NCBI GenBank assembly: GCA_040307135.1
Contig: JAWRKD010000167.1
Coordinates: 33,980 to 97,979, forward strand
Source of the DNA: Aminidesulfovibrio sp040307135
GTDB taxonomy: Bacteria; Desulfobacterota; Desulfovibrionia; Desulfovibrionales; Desulfovibrionaceae
DNA length: 64,000 nt
Reading direction: 5' to 3'
Position numbers and translations under genes: made by a program. Each line of letters begins with the position of its first letter. Position 1 is the stretch's first letter. Of the stretch, positions 1-8,086 are shown one piece after another. The notes under the pieces are model-generated. The model had not been told where the DNA came from, did not search any database, and saw only the letters and a list, made by a program, of their open reading frames with translations.

Positions 1-913
1 TCGTGCAGATCTCCTTGGCCTGGGGCGTGGGCGAGAGGTCCGAGAGGATCACGGCCATGAGCCAGTGGCGCAGGGGCCGTTGGCCCAGGGTGGACACGGC
101 CTGGGGAATGGAGCCGATCTTGAAGGGCCGGGCGAAGAAGGCCGAGTTGATGAACTGGAGCAGGCGATAGCTCACGGCCGCGTCGCCGGAGATGATCCGG
201 GCCAGTTTCATGAGGTCGAAGTCCTCGCTGGCCAGTTCGGAAAGGAGCTTGACCCGGGACGCGGCGGCCCCGGATATCTTGCGGCCGGACAGGGTTTCCG
301 GGCGGCTGAAGTGGAAACCCTGGAACAGGGCGTAGCCCAGGCCTTTGACCAGGGCATGGGTGGCCGCGTCCTCCACCTTCTCGGCCAGGAGCTGCCGTGT
401 GCCGTCCTGGAGCTTGCGGGTCAGGTCCTCGATTTCTTTGCGGCTGCGGCCTTGGAGGTCCACCTTGACGATGTCGGCCAGCGCCAGGAAGGGGTCCAGT
501 GTGGCGTGACCGAAGTAGTCGTCCAGGGCCAGGACGTAGCCCGCGGCCTTGAGCTTGGCGCAGGCCGAAAGGATGGCCGGGCTGGGCGTCACGGTCTCCA
601 GGATTTCCACCACGCACTGTTCCCGCGGCAGGGCGAAGGCCGTGCCGTCCAGGAGCAGCTCGTCCGGGAAGTTGATGAAGAGCTTGCAGCCGGGGGGCAG
701 CCCGGCCTGGGCCAGGGTGAAGCCGTCGGCCACCATCTTGGAGGTGGCCACGCGGGATTCGGAGATGTTGGCCGTGCTGGCCTCGGCGCTGTGACGGAAG
801 AGCAGCTCGTAGCCCCAGACCTTCTCCGAGCGGTCGAAGATGGGCTGCCGAGCCACGAACACCGGTTCGATGTGGGCGGGCGCGGCGGTGGTCTCCGGGG
901 CGTTTCCGGTCAC
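1..913 (-). CDS. EAL/HDOD (YuxH-type) signalling protein, C-terminus cut by window edge
   Basis: Read on the reverse strand from a GTG at 913, preceded by AGGAG seven bases upstream; an in-frame ATG at 946 lacks a ribosome binding site. The 304 visible residues begin with a degenerate EAL domain (phrase VARQPIFDRSEKVWGYELLF near residue 20, then VVEILETVTPS where a catalytic EAL protein would carry EAL). From about residue 210 an HDOD domain starts (ISGDAAVSYRLLQFINSAFF). This is the YuxH-like family, usually thought to act in cyclic-di-GMP or stress signalling by protein contacts rather than by diester hydrolysis; the missing EAL signature supports that. The gene continues beyond the left edge, so the end of HDOD is not seen. 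Confidence 0.85.
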   Translation of the reverse strand, partial: MTGNAPETTAAPAHIEPVFVARQPIFDRSEKVWGYELLFRHSAEASTANISESRVATSKMVADGFTLAQAGLPPGCKLFINFPDELLLDGTAFALPREQCVVEILETVTPSPAILSACAKLKAAGYVLALDDYFGHATLDPFLALADIVKVDLQGRSRKEIEDLTRKLQDGTRQLLAEKVEDAATHALVKGLGYALFQGFHFSRPETLSGRKISGAAASRVKLLSELASEDFDLMKLARIISGDAAVSYRLLQFINSAFFARPFKIGSIPQAVSTLGQRPLRHWLMAVILSDLSPTPQAKEICT

Positions 914-1047
914 AGGGGCTCCTGGGATTGATGCTCGTGGCCCCATCGTATCAAGAAATATCAAGAATTCAACGCTTAATCTGTGAAAGGCGGGAATCGC
1001 CGGACGCGCTGGTTTTGCGGGCGGATATCCTGCGGCGGCGGTAACGG

Positions 1048-1446
1048 CTACTGCTGCCCGAGCCAGTGGCCCAGGCGGGCATTGGGTTTCTCCACCAGGG
1101 TTTTGCAGACTTCCTTGTAGCGGTCCTTGAGCGGGGCCAGGGCATTGCAGTCCTGGCGGATTTCGCGGGCCATGCCGGCCAGGGCGTCGTCCACGGCCTG
1201 GGTCTCGGGCTTGCCGCTCCAGTCCTCGGCCTGCTGGGTGAGTTTCTGGCGCAGGGCCCGGTAGCGGCCGGCCAGGTCCTTGTCCAGGGGCCGGGTGGCC
1301 TCCAGGCAGTTGGCGATGATTTCGTAGTAGGCGGCGCAGGATACGGATTCCTCGGCCGCGCGGGCCTTGGCCGCGGTTTCGTCGAAGGCCTGGGCCGTGC
1401 CGGACAGACAGAGGGCCAGTGCAAGAATCAGGGTCAGGCGGACCAT
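1048..1446 (-). CDS. Small secreted cysteine-containing protein of unknown function
   Basis: A 132-residue protein with a clear Sec signal peptide (hydrophobic stretch LTLILALALCLSG ending in AQA, residues 1-20). The mature part is mostly charged and helical and has four cysteines (in VSCAAYY, ANCLE, QDCNAL and EVCKTL) that could form two disulfides in the periplasm. The start is the ATG at 1446, behind GGGGAAG; longer in-frame starts would bury the signal peptide. It is divergent from the multiheme cytochrome gene with about 245 bases between the starts, so the two could share regulation. I do not recognise the family. Confidence 0.65.
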   Translation of the reverse strand: MVRLTLILALALCLSGTAQAFDETAAKARAAEESVSCAAYYEIIANCLEATRPLDKDLAGRYRALRQKLTQQAEDWSGKPETQAVDDALAGMAREIRQDCNALAPLKDRYKEVCKTLVEKPNARLGHWLGQQ

Positions 1447-1584
1447 GAACTTCCCCCGGAGTCGTGAGTAGGCGCCCGCCGCGGAGGCTGTCCACGCCGG
1501 GCGCACACGCTTGTAGCGCGCCTTGTGCCGGGTTGCAATCGGAAGCGCGTTGCGGCGGGGGCATCGGCCTGGAAATAACAATCA

Positions 1585-1612
1585 TTGCCCCAGGTATGCA
1601 CCATGCTATGGA
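1585..1612 (+). promoter_or_regulatory. Possible sigma-70 promoter for the octaheme cytochrome gene
   Basis: TTGCCC at 1585-1590, 16 bases, then TATGGA at 1607-1612, about 80 bases upstream of the start at 1693. It is a moderate match only. No sigma-54 site with correct spacing was found in this intergenic region. Confidence 0.3.
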
Positions 1613-1692
1613 AAGTTGAGAATCGGCTCCCCTCTGTGGCCGGGGCCGCGATCCATCCGACCCGACAGACGCAAGACAAAGGAGAGGAGTTC

Positions 1693-3390
1693 ATGGAGAC
1701 GAGGAAGTTGCAAAAACTGGTGCAGGGCCTCGCCGCGCTTCTCCTGGCGCTGCTGCTTGCGCCGGCCGTCGGCCGGGCGGCCGCCCTTTCGGCCGAGGAC
1801 GCCAAGCTGCTCAAGGCGGGCAAGAGGCTGTTCGACGACCACTGCGGCGTCTGCCACGAGACGGGCGGAGACAACGACATCCGCAAACGCACCGAGAAGG
1901 TCGCCACCGTGGGCCTGGAGGCCTACATCACGGGCCAGGGCCGGATCTTCGAGCACATGCCCCTGTTCGAGGGCTCGGCCAAGGACCGCCGGGCCATCGC
2001 CCTGTACGTGACCGTGGACCTGAACCACAAGGCCCCGGACGAACGCTGGGTGGTGGAGGTCAAGCCGCTGCCCATGGCCGTCCCGGCCTTCAACCCCAAG
2101 ACCGACGCCTACGTGCTGCTTGCCTGGAACACGCTCGGCATGAAGTGCATCACGGACTGCGACGGCTCCTTCTCCTTTCTGCCCCCGGGCAACGCCATGG
2201 GCGCGGTGCTCATCAAGCGGGGGGCCAAGCCCCAGTTGGTGAGCGCGGGCGTGGAGATGGCCTACGCGGCCCCGGCCGACGCCCGCAATCCCTCGGCCCA
2301 CGTGGAGTTCTGGAGGTACGCCCCGTCCATCCTGGGCAAGGAGCTGCCCCTGAACGTCACAGCCGCGGGCAAGGGGCCCGAGGGCGTCATGGCCTACAAC
2401 GAAAAGAGCAAGACCTTCGAGGCGGCGGGCCTGCCCGTGACGCCCTACGTGGACGGCGGCGGGGTCAACCCCTATCCGCTCTTCACGGTCACGGCCAAGG
2501 ACACGGCCACGGGCAAGGTCCTGGCCCAGACCCAGGCCGTGGCGCCGGTGGGCGCGGAGATGGGCTGCCGCAGCTGCCACGGCGGCCCCTGGCGCACGAA
2601 CAACTCCTCGGGCATCTCCGAGGAGACGGCCCGCAACATCCTGGCCGTGCACGACAAGCGCAGCGGCACCACGCTGTTGGCCCAGGCCCAGGCGGGCAAG
2701 CCCATGCTCTGCCAGGGCTGCCATCCCGATCCCCTGCTCAACGCCAAGGGCGACCCGGCCCGGCTCAACCTGCCCGCGGCCATGCACGGCTTCCACGCCA
2801 ACTACCTGAGCGGCCGTGGCGAGGAGACCTGCTCGCGCTGCCATCCGGACAGTCCCACGGGCGTTACCCGCTGTCTGCGCGACAACCACGCCTCCAAGGG
2901 CATCGGCTGCGGTAAGTGCCACGGCCTGCTTGAGGATCACACCATCGGCCTGCTCAAGGGCGAGCTGGCCCAGGGCAAGCAGCGCGCCGGGCTCTTTCTG
3001 CGCCATCTCAAGGCCCGCAGCGTGGCCTCGGCCGAGGTCATCAAGGCCCGCACCCCCTGGCTGCAGGAGCCCGACTGCCTGACCTGCCACACCGGCAAGG
3101 GCAGGCCCAAGGCGGCCCAGGTCACGGCCTTCAACGCCTGGATGGAGGGCGGCTCCCAGCTCTACCGCAACCGCAAGGAGGACACGGGCAACGTGCCGTG
3201 CATCGCCTGCCACAGCAGCCCGCACGCCACCTACCCGGCCGCCAACGCCTACGGCAAGAATCGGGACAACGTGCAGCCGCTCCAGTACATGGGCTTCGCC
3301 GGCCCCATCGGGGCCAGGCAGCGCTGCGAGGTCTGCCACACGCAGGCCATGAAGAACGAGCCGCACCACAAGGCCATGTTCGGGCGCTGA
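1693..3390 (+). CDS. Octaheme c-type cytochrome (class I domain plus heptaheme region), periplasmic
   Basis: A 565-residue exported protein. A Sec signal peptide occupies about residues 1-31 (KLVQGLAALLLALLLAPAVG). Eight CxxCH heme sites are present at Cys 51, 292, 340, 380, 406, 462, 503 and 545. The first lies in what looks like a small monoheme class I cytochrome domain (CGVCH, then HMPLF as possible axial Met near residue 95). Residues about 110-285 have no heme motif and form a separate domain. The last seven sites are packed in the C-terminal half. The start is the ATG at 1693 after AGGAG; upstream in-frame ATGs would precede the signal peptide. It is likely a periplasmic electron carrier or reductase; no known octaheme family (nitrite, hydroxylamine or tetrathionate reductase) is clearly matched. 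A terminator follows. Confidence 0.85.
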   Translation: METRKLQKLVQGLAALLLALLLAPAVGRAAALSAEDAKLLKAGKRLFDDHCGVCHETGGDNDIRKRTEKVATVGLEAYITGQGRIFEHMPLFEGSAKDRRAIALYVTVDLNHKAPDERWVVEVKPLPMAVPAFNPKTDAYVLLAWNTLGMKCITDCDGSFSFLPPGNAMGAVLIKRGAKPQLVSAGVEMAYAAPADARNPSAHVEFWRYAPSILGKELPLNVTAAGKGPEGVMAYNEKSKTFEAAGLPVTPYVDGGGVNPYPLFTVTAKDTATGKVLAQTQAVAPVGAEMGCRSCHGGPWRTNNSSGISEETARNILAVHDKRSGTTLLAQAQAGKPMLCQGCHPDPLLNAKGDPARLNLPAAMHGFHANYLSGRGEETCSRCHPDSPTGVTRCLRDNHASKGIGCGKCHGLLEDHTIGLLKGELAQGKQRAGLFLRHLKARSVASAEVIKARTPWLQEPDCLTCHTGKGRPKAAQVTAFNAWMEGGSQLYRNRKEDTGNVPCIACHSSPHATYPAANAYGKNRDNVQPLQYMGFAGPIGARQRCEVCHTQAMKNEPHHKAMFGR

Positions 3391-3415
3391 TCCTCGCGAG
3401 GAAACGAAAAACGAG

Positions 3416-3446
3416 AAGGGCTCCAGCTTGCGCTGGAGCCCTTTTC
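3416..3446 (+). terminator. Rho-independent terminator of the cytochrome gene
   Basis: A perfect 12-bp stem (AAGGGCTCCAGC with GCTGGAGCCCTT) around a TTGC loop, followed by TTCTTTC. It lies 25 bases after the cytochrome stop. Because A-rich sequence precedes it, it may also stop transcription leaving tRNA-Leu on the other strand. Confidence 0.85.
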
Positions 3447-3452
3447 TTTCGG

Positions 3453-3539
3453 TGGTGCCGAAGGGGAGACTCGAACTCCCATGGGGGAACCCCCACTAGA
3501 CCCTGAACCTAGCGTGTCTACCAATTCCACCACTTCGGC
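3453..3539 (-). tRNA. tRNA-Leu (anticodon CAG)
   Basis: On the reverse strand a full cloverleaf with a long variable arm is seen: acceptor GCCGAAG paired with CTTCGGC, anticodon stem CTAGG/TCTAG around loop TTCAGGG (anticodon CAG), variable arm GGGGGTTCCCCC-like, T-loop TTCGAGT. The 3' CCA is encoded (reverse of TGG at 3453-3455). The long variable arm and GGTAGACACGC D-arm are typical of leucine tRNA. Confidence 0.95.
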
Positions 3540-3552
3540 ACGGGAGGAGAGA

Positions 3553-3581
3553 CGTATAGCCAGACTCCGTTCCCTTGGCAA
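3553..3581 (-). promoter_or_regulatory. Sigma-70 promoter of tRNA-Leu
   Basis: On the minus strand TTGCCA (3576-3581), a 17-base spacer and TATACG (3553-3558) lie just upstream of the tRNA 5' end, placing the start of transcription a few bases before the tRNA. Confidence 0.7.
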
Positions 3582-3602
3582 GCATTTTTTTTGAGGATTG
3601 TT

Positions 3603-4898
3603 TCACCCCTCGGTGATGCCGCGCTCCTCCATGGGAATATAGTCGCGCTGGGTTTCGCCGGTATAGATCTGCCGCGGCCGGTGAATGCGCAGGCCCGGGT
3701 TCTGATGGTCCTCGTACCAGTGGGCGATCCAGCCGGGCATGCGGCCGATGGCGAACATCACCGGGAACATGTTCACCGGGATGCCCAGGGCGCGCAGGAT
3801 GAGGCCGGAGTAGAAGTCCACATTGGGATAGAGCTTGCGCTCGGCGAAGTAGTTGTCGGCCATGGCCGCGCTGGCCAGGTCCAGGGCGATGTCCAGCAAC
3901 TCGTCCCGGCAGGAGGAGGTGCAGAGCAGGTCGTGGGCCGCCTGCTTGAGAATCTTGGCCCGCGGGTCGTAGTTCTTGTAGATGCGGTGGCCGAAGCCCA
4001 TGAGCCGCATCTCGCGGTTCTTGACCTTCTCGATGACGTCCGGGATGGACATCTGGCCGTCGCGGATGCGCTCCAGCATGCGGATGACGCCCGCGTTGGC
4101 CCCGCCGTGCAGCCGCCCCCAGAGGGCGCAGATGCCCGCGGACACCGAGGCGAACAGGCTGGCCTGGGTGGAGCCCACCATGCGCACCGTGGAGCAGGAG
4201 CAGTTCTGCTCGTGGTCCGCGTGCAGGATGAAGAAGAGCGAGAGCGCGCGCACGGCCTCGGGCGTGGGCTCGTGGAAGCGGTTGGGGATGGAGAACATCA
4301 TGTGCAGGAAGTTGCGGCAGTAGCTCAGGGCCGGATTCGGGTACATGAAGGGCAGACCCTTGGACTTGCGGAAGGCCCAGGCCGCGATGGTGCGCACCTT
4401 GCTGATGATCTTGGCCGCGGCCAGGGTGAACTCCTCCTCGTTCTCGATGTCCACGAGCTCGGGGTGGTAGCAGCCCAGGGAGTTGATCACGGCCGAGAGA
4501 ATGGCCATGGGGTCGCCCTTGGAGGGGAAGCCCTCGAAGTGGTGGCGCAGGCCCTCGTGCAGGAGTTCCTGGTCGCCCAAAAGCTCGCGGAAGCGGGCGC
4601 GTTCCTCGGCGTCGGGCAGGGAGCCAAAGATGAGGAGCATGGCGGTTTCGATGAACGAGCCCTTTTCGGCCAGCTGCTCGATGGGATAGCCACGGTAGCG
4701 CAGGATGCCCTTTTCGCCGTCCACGAAGGTGACGGAACTCTTGCACGAGCCGGTGTTGGCGAAGCCGGGGTCGTAGGTGATGCAGCCCGTGGTGCTGCGC
4801 AACTGGGTGATGTCGATGGCCCGCTCGCCCTCGCTGCCCTCGAACATGGGCAGCTCATAGACGATGCCGTCGATGGTCAGGTACGCGATCTTGGTCAT
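3603..4898 (-). CDS. gltA: Type II citrate synthase
   Basis: A 431-residue protein condensing oxaloacetate and acetyl-CoA to citrate. Family marks include the N-terminal LTIDGIVYELP motif of the hexameric type II enzymes, the catalytic-histidine segments HADHEQNCS and MGFGHRIYKNYDPRA, and the C-terminal YSGLILRALGIPVNMFPVMF region carrying the catalytic aspartate in NVDFYSG. The length is normal for the type (about 430). The start is the ATG at 4898 preceded by AAGGA; longer in-frame starts are not supported. In sulfate reducers the enzyme mainly feeds biosynthesis. It is a single gene with its own promoter; tRNA-Leu lies downstream on the same strand. Confidence 0.95.
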   Translation of the reverse strand: MTKIAYLTIDGIVYELPMFEGSEGERAIDITQLRSTTGCITYDPGFANTGSCKSSVTFVDGEKGILRYRGYPIEQLAEKGSFIETAMLLIFGSLPDAEERARFRELLGDQELLHEGLRHHFEGFPSKGDPMAILSAVINSLGCYHPELVDIENEEEFTLAAAKIISKVRTIAAWAFRKSKGLPFMYPNPALSYCRNFLHMMFSIPNRFHEPTPEAVRALSLFFILHADHEQNCSCSTVRMVGSTQASLFASVSAGICALWGRLHGGANAGVIRMLERIRDGQMSIPDVIEKVKNREMRLMGFGHRIYKNYDPRAKILKQAAHDLLCTSSCRDELLDIALDLASAAMADNYFAERKLYPNVDFYSGLILRALGIPVNMFPVMFAIGRMPGWIAHWYEDHQNPGLRIHRPRQIYTGETQRDYIPMEERGITEG

Positions 4899-4991
4899 GG
4901 GACGGTTCCTTGAGAGATTCTGGGTTCCTGGGCCACGGCCGGGCGGCCGAACGATGTTCGGCGGCGGCCCGGGCCGGTCCTGAAGCGACAA

Positions 4992-5020
4992 ACCCTATGC
5001 AAAATGAAAAGGGCTGTCCA
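4992..5020 (-). promoter_or_regulatory. Possible sigma-70 promoter of gltA
   Basis: Minus strand: TGGACA (5015-5020), 17 bases, TAGGGT (4992-4997), in an AT-richer patch about 95 bases upstream of the gltA start. The -10 box is a weak match. The leader between is GC-rich and can form hairpins (for example CCGAAC/GTTCGG around 4947). Confidence 0.4.
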
Positions 5021-5052
5021 GACTCTTCTATGTGCTGATATTTACAAAAAAG

Positions 5053-6441
5053 TTATTCCGTGACCACCTTGCGCAGGTCCAGGCCGAACTTGCGCATGCG
5101 GTTCTGCACCGTGAGCCGGGTCACGCCCAGGAGCCGGGCCGCGGCGGACTTGTTGCCGCCCGCCTGGCGCAGGGCCTCCAGCAGGGCGGCCTTCTCGTCT
5201 CCGTCTTGGGACACGGCGGGGTGCGCGGGCAGGGGGCCGGGGCAGGCCGGCGCGGCCTGGCCCACCTGGTGCGGCAGGTGCTCGGGGCCGATGTGGCCCT
5301 TGTCGCAGACCACGAAGGCGTATTCCAGGGCGCTCTTCAGCTCGCGGACGTTGCCGGGCCAGGGGTGGCGGGTGAGGCGGTCCAGGGCCTCGGGCGTTGG
5401 CCCGGCCACTTGGCGGCCCGTGCTCCGGTTGAGCCGCCGGATGAAGTGCTCCACCAGGAGCGGGATGTCCTCGCGCCGTTCGCGCAGGGGCGGCAGATGG
5501 ATGGGCAGGACGTTGATGCGGTAGAAGAAGTCCTCGCGGAAGCGTCTGGACGCCACCAGCTCGGGCAGGTTCTGGTTGGTGGCCGTGATGATGCGGGCGT
5601 CCAGGGAGAGCGGCCGGTTGTCGCCCACGCGTTCGAACCCCTTGGTCTCAAGCACGCGCAAAAGCTTCACCTGGATGGGCAGGGGCACGTCGCCCACCTC
5701 GTCCAGGAACACGTCGCCCCCCGCGGCCTCCTCGAAGCGGCCGGTACGGTGGCGGTAGGCCCCGGTGAACGCGCCCTTGACGTGGCCGAAAATCTCGCTT
5801 TCCAGCAGGGCCTCGTTGAAGGCCGCGCAGTTGATCTGCACAAAGGGTCCGTCCTTGCGCGGCCCCAGCTCGTGGATGGCCCGCGCGGCCAGCTCCTTGC
5901 CCGTGCCGGATTCGCCCACGATGATCACCGGGGCCTCGCTCTGGGCCGCGCGCTCCAGGATCTCATAGACCCGCTGCATGGCCGGGGAGCGGCCAATGAA
6001 GCCCTGGAAGCCCTCCTCGGCGTCCAGCATGCGCGAGAGCTCGCGGATCTTCAGGTCGCGGCGGTCCAGCTCGTTGATATCCGTGACCGTCTCCACCGCG
6101 CCGATGGCCCGGCCCCGGGAGTCGTGCAGGATGGCCGCGTTCTTGAGCACGTGGGTCAGCGTGCCGTCCTTGCGCGTGAGGTGGCAGCTTTTCAGGGACT
6201 CGCGCTTGGTGTCGAACAGGCGGCACCAATGGGCCCGGCCCTCGGCCCGGGACTTGCGGCACACGTCGCAGCCCAGGATGGAGCAGGGCCGGTCCATGAG
6301 CTCCTCGCGGCTGTAGCCCGTGATGCGCGAGAGCGCGTCGTTGACCATCATGATGCTGCCGTCCGGCCGCACGAGCAGCATGCCGTCGTTCATGGTGTTG
6401 ATGATTTCGCGCAGGTGGAGGTTGATCTCGTCGTCGGTCAT
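5053..6441 (-). CDS. Sigma-54-dependent transcriptional activator with cysteine-bearing PAS domain
   Basis: A 462-residue bacterial enhancer-binding protein. Residues about 8-125 are a PAS domain (MNDGMLLVRPDGSI...) containing five cysteines at 53, 58, 61, 73 and 86, in a C-x4-C-x2-C-x11-C pattern that could bind a metal or Fe-S cluster or act as a redox switch. The AAA+ domain carries Walker A GESGTGKE (176-183) and the sigma-54 contact loop GAFTGA (223-228). The C-terminus is a Fis-type helix-turn-helix (GGNKSAAARLLGVTRLTVQN). The start is the ATG at 6441 behind GGAGAG. It is divergent from the Fe-S/membrane gene pair, whose upstream region carries a sigma-54 promoter, so these are its probable targets. 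The inducing signal is unknown. Confidence 0.92.
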   Translation of the reverse strand: MTDDEINLHLREIINTMNDGMLLVRPDGSIMMVNDALSRITGYSREELMDRPCSILGCDVCRKSRAEGRAHWCRLFDTKRESLKSCHLTRKDGTLTHVLKNAAILHDSRGRAIGAVETVTDINELDRRDLKIRELSRMLDAEEGFQGFIGRSPAMQRVYEILERAAQSEAPVIIVGESGTGKELAARAIHELGPRKDGPFVQINCAAFNEALLESEIFGHVKGAFTGAYRHRTGRFEEAAGGDVFLDEVGDVPLPIQVKLLRVLETKGFERVGDNRPLSLDARIITATNQNLPELVASRRFREDFFYRINVLPIHLPPLRERREDIPLLVEHFIRRLNRSTGRQVAGPTPEALDRLTRHPWPGNVRELKSALEYAFVVCDKGHIGPEHLPHQVGQAAPACPGPLPAHPAVSQDGDEKAALLEALRQAGGNKSAAARLLGVTRLTVQNRMRKFGLDLRKVVTE

Positions 6442-6559
6442 GGCGCTCTCCAGGTGTGTATTCAGGTGATAAATATGTTCCCGTGCAGGGCTTGGCAATG
6501 GCCGGCTGCGCGGCAGATGTTTGTGCAGGAAATCTAAGTTGTTGGAATGAAAGACCGGA

Positions 6560-6577
6560 GCGGCACGGAATATGCTT
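6560..6577 (+). promoter_or_regulatory. Sigma-54 (-24/-12) promoter for the Fe-S/membrane pair
   Basis: GCGGCACGGAATATGCTT: GG at 6562-6563 and GC at 6574-6575 are separated by exactly 10 bases, and the -24 half GGCACG matches consensus. The predicted transcription start is near 6587, about 27 bases before the ATG at 6614. The divergent neighbour encodes a sigma-54 activator, which supports the call. Confidence 0.7.
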
Positions 6578-6613
6578 GATTTCCAGAATCGATAGACTAT
6601 GCGAGGAGAGCAC

Positions 6614-7591
6614 ATGCCCCTGACCACAAACACGACCCTGTCCCGCCGCGGCTTTCTCCGCGCCCTGGGCCTGGGTGGGTTGACCGCGCTGGCCCCGGCC
6701 GCGGCCCAGGCCCGGCCCAAGGGCTCGGAGGCCGAGCTGGCCACGCTTCTGGACCTCTCCAAGTGCGTGGGCTGCGGGGCCTGCGTGGCGGCCTGCCGCG
6801 AGGGCAACGCGCCCAAGTTCCCGGAGCCGGTGAAGCCCTTTCCCACCATGGTCCCGGCCCGTTCCAAGCCCGAGGACTGGTCGGACAAACGCGAGGTGGA
6901 CGACCGGCTCACGCCCTACAACTGGCTCTTCATCCAGAGCGCGGAAGTGGAGTGGAAGGGGGAGAAGGTCACGGTGCACATTCCCCGGCGCTGCCTGCAC
7001 TGCGTGAATCCGCCCTGCGCCAACCTCTGCCCCTGGGGCGCGGCGGGCAAGCAGGAGAACGGCATCGTGCGCATCAACGACCAGGTCTGCCTGGGCGGGG
7101 CCAAGTGCCGCGACGTGTGCCCCTGGCATATCCCTCAGCGCCAGACCGGGGTGGGGCTCTATCTGAAGCTCCTGCCGCGCTTCGGCGGCAACGGGGTCAT
7201 GTACAAGTGCGACCGCTGCTTTGATCTGGTGGCCCGGGGCCAGGAGCCGCGCTGCGTCACCGCCTGCCCCTTCGGGGTCCAGAGCATCGGCCCCCGGCCC
7301 GAGATGCTGGAGCGGGCCCGCGCCCTGGCCCGGGACACGGGCGGCTTCCTCTATGGAGCGGAGGAGAACGGCGGCACCAACACCTTCTACGTCTCGCCCG
7401 TGCCCTTCGACCTGCTGGACGCGGCCCTGGACAAGGGTCCTGGCAGGCCGCACCTGGCGTCCGTGGCCGACAGCATGGCGGATGAGACCAACCTGGCCTG
7501 GGCCACGCTCCTGGCGCCCGTGGCCGGGCTGGCGGCCGGGACCCTGGGGCTCATCGCCAGGGGCGGCAAGGAGGACGGCCATGACAAGTAG
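6614..7591 (+). CDS. Tat-exported ferredoxin-type electron-transfer subunit (HybA/FdnH-like)
   Basis: A 325-residue protein with a Tat signal (SRRGFLRALGLGG near residue 12, Ala-rich cleavage region) and four Fe-S cluster motifs: CVGCGACVAACREG, CLHCVNPPCANLCPWGA, CLGGAKCRDVCPWHI and CDRCFDLVARGQEPRCVTACP. A hydrophobic C-terminal segment (LLAPVAGLAAGTLGLIA) should anchor it in the membrane, as in HybA and FdnH. It would pass electrons between a membrane cytochrome or quinone site and a periplasmic partner. The start is the ATG at 6614 after GAGGAG. Its 3' end overlaps the next gene by 11 bases. No catalytic subunit is encoded beside it, so the partner must be elsewhere. Confidence 0.85.
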   Translation: MPLTTNTTLSRRGFLRALGLGGLTALAPAAAQARPKGSEAELATLLDLSKCVGCGACVAACREGNAPKFPEPVKPFPTMVPARSKPEDWSDKREVDDRLTPYNWLFIQSAEVEWKGEKVTVHIPRRCLHCVNPPCANLCPWGAAGKQENGIVRINDQVCLGGAKCRDVCPWHIPQRQTGVGLYLKLLPRFGGNGVMYKCDRCFDLVARGQEPRCVTACPFGVQSIGPRPEMLERARALARDTGGFLYGAEENGGTNTFYVSPVPFDLLDAALDKGPGRPHLASVADSMADETNLAWATLLAPVAGLAAGTLGLIARGGKEDGHDK

Positions 7592-8042
7592 GCCCGCGCC
7601 CTGGCTGAGCCGCCTCTACCTCGCCGCCGTGGCGGGCCTGGCCCTCACGGGCATGGCCCAGATGCCCATCTTCAAGCGCTACTATATCGCGGACATCCCG
7701 GGCCTGGGCTGGCTGGCGGACTATTACCTCACCAACAAGCTGCACTACGGCCTGGCCGCGCTCCTCCTGGCCGTGCTGGGCTACGCCCTGGCGCGCTGGC
7801 TCAAGGATTGGCGCAGGCGCTGGCGGCTCACGGCCCTGGGCCGGGCGCGGGTCCTGCTCCTGGCCGGGCTGGCCGTGAGCGGGGGCCTGCGCGTGCTCAA
7901 GAACCGGCCGGACTGGTCCTTTGACCCGCTCACGGTTCTGCTGGTGGATTGGATCCACCTGGGTCTGGCCGCGCTTCTGGGCCTGGCCGCCCTGGCCGCG
8001 GTCCTGGCGCGCTGTTCGGCCTTTGTCCGGCCCAGGGACTAG
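7581..8042 (+). CDS. Membrane subunit, four-helix cytochrome b-like protein
   Basis: A 153-residue, very hydrophobic protein with about four membrane helices (LYLAAVAGLALTGMAQM, LHYGLAALLLAVLGYALARW, ARVLLLAGLAVSGGLRVL, IHLGLAALLGLAALAAVLA). Histidines in LHYGLAA and WIHLGLA sit inside helices, as heme b ligands do in FdnI or HybB-like small cytochromes, but I cannot prove heme binding. It starts with an ATG inside the end of the Fe-S gene (11-base overlap), which implies translational coupling and a two-subunit complex delivering electrons to or from the quinone pool. Expression presumably follows the sigma-54 promoter at 6560. Confidence 0.72.
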   Translation: MTSRPAPWLSRLYLAAVAGLALTGMAQMPIFKRYYIADIPGLGWLADYYLTNKLHYGLAALLLAVLGYALARWLKDWRRRWRLTALGRARVLLLAGLAVSGGLRVLKNRPDWSFDPLTVLLVDWIHLGLAALLGLAALAAVLARCSAFVRPRD

Positions 8043-8086
8043 GGCGCGGTTGTGCCCGCGGCCTATCGGCGGTACAAGCCGGGGCC

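Noticed and set aside
6480..6540. Other GG/GC pairs resembling sigma-54 sites near 6497 and 6513
   Set aside because: Spacing is 11 or 12 bases instead of 10; the site at 6560 fits better and is closer to the gene.
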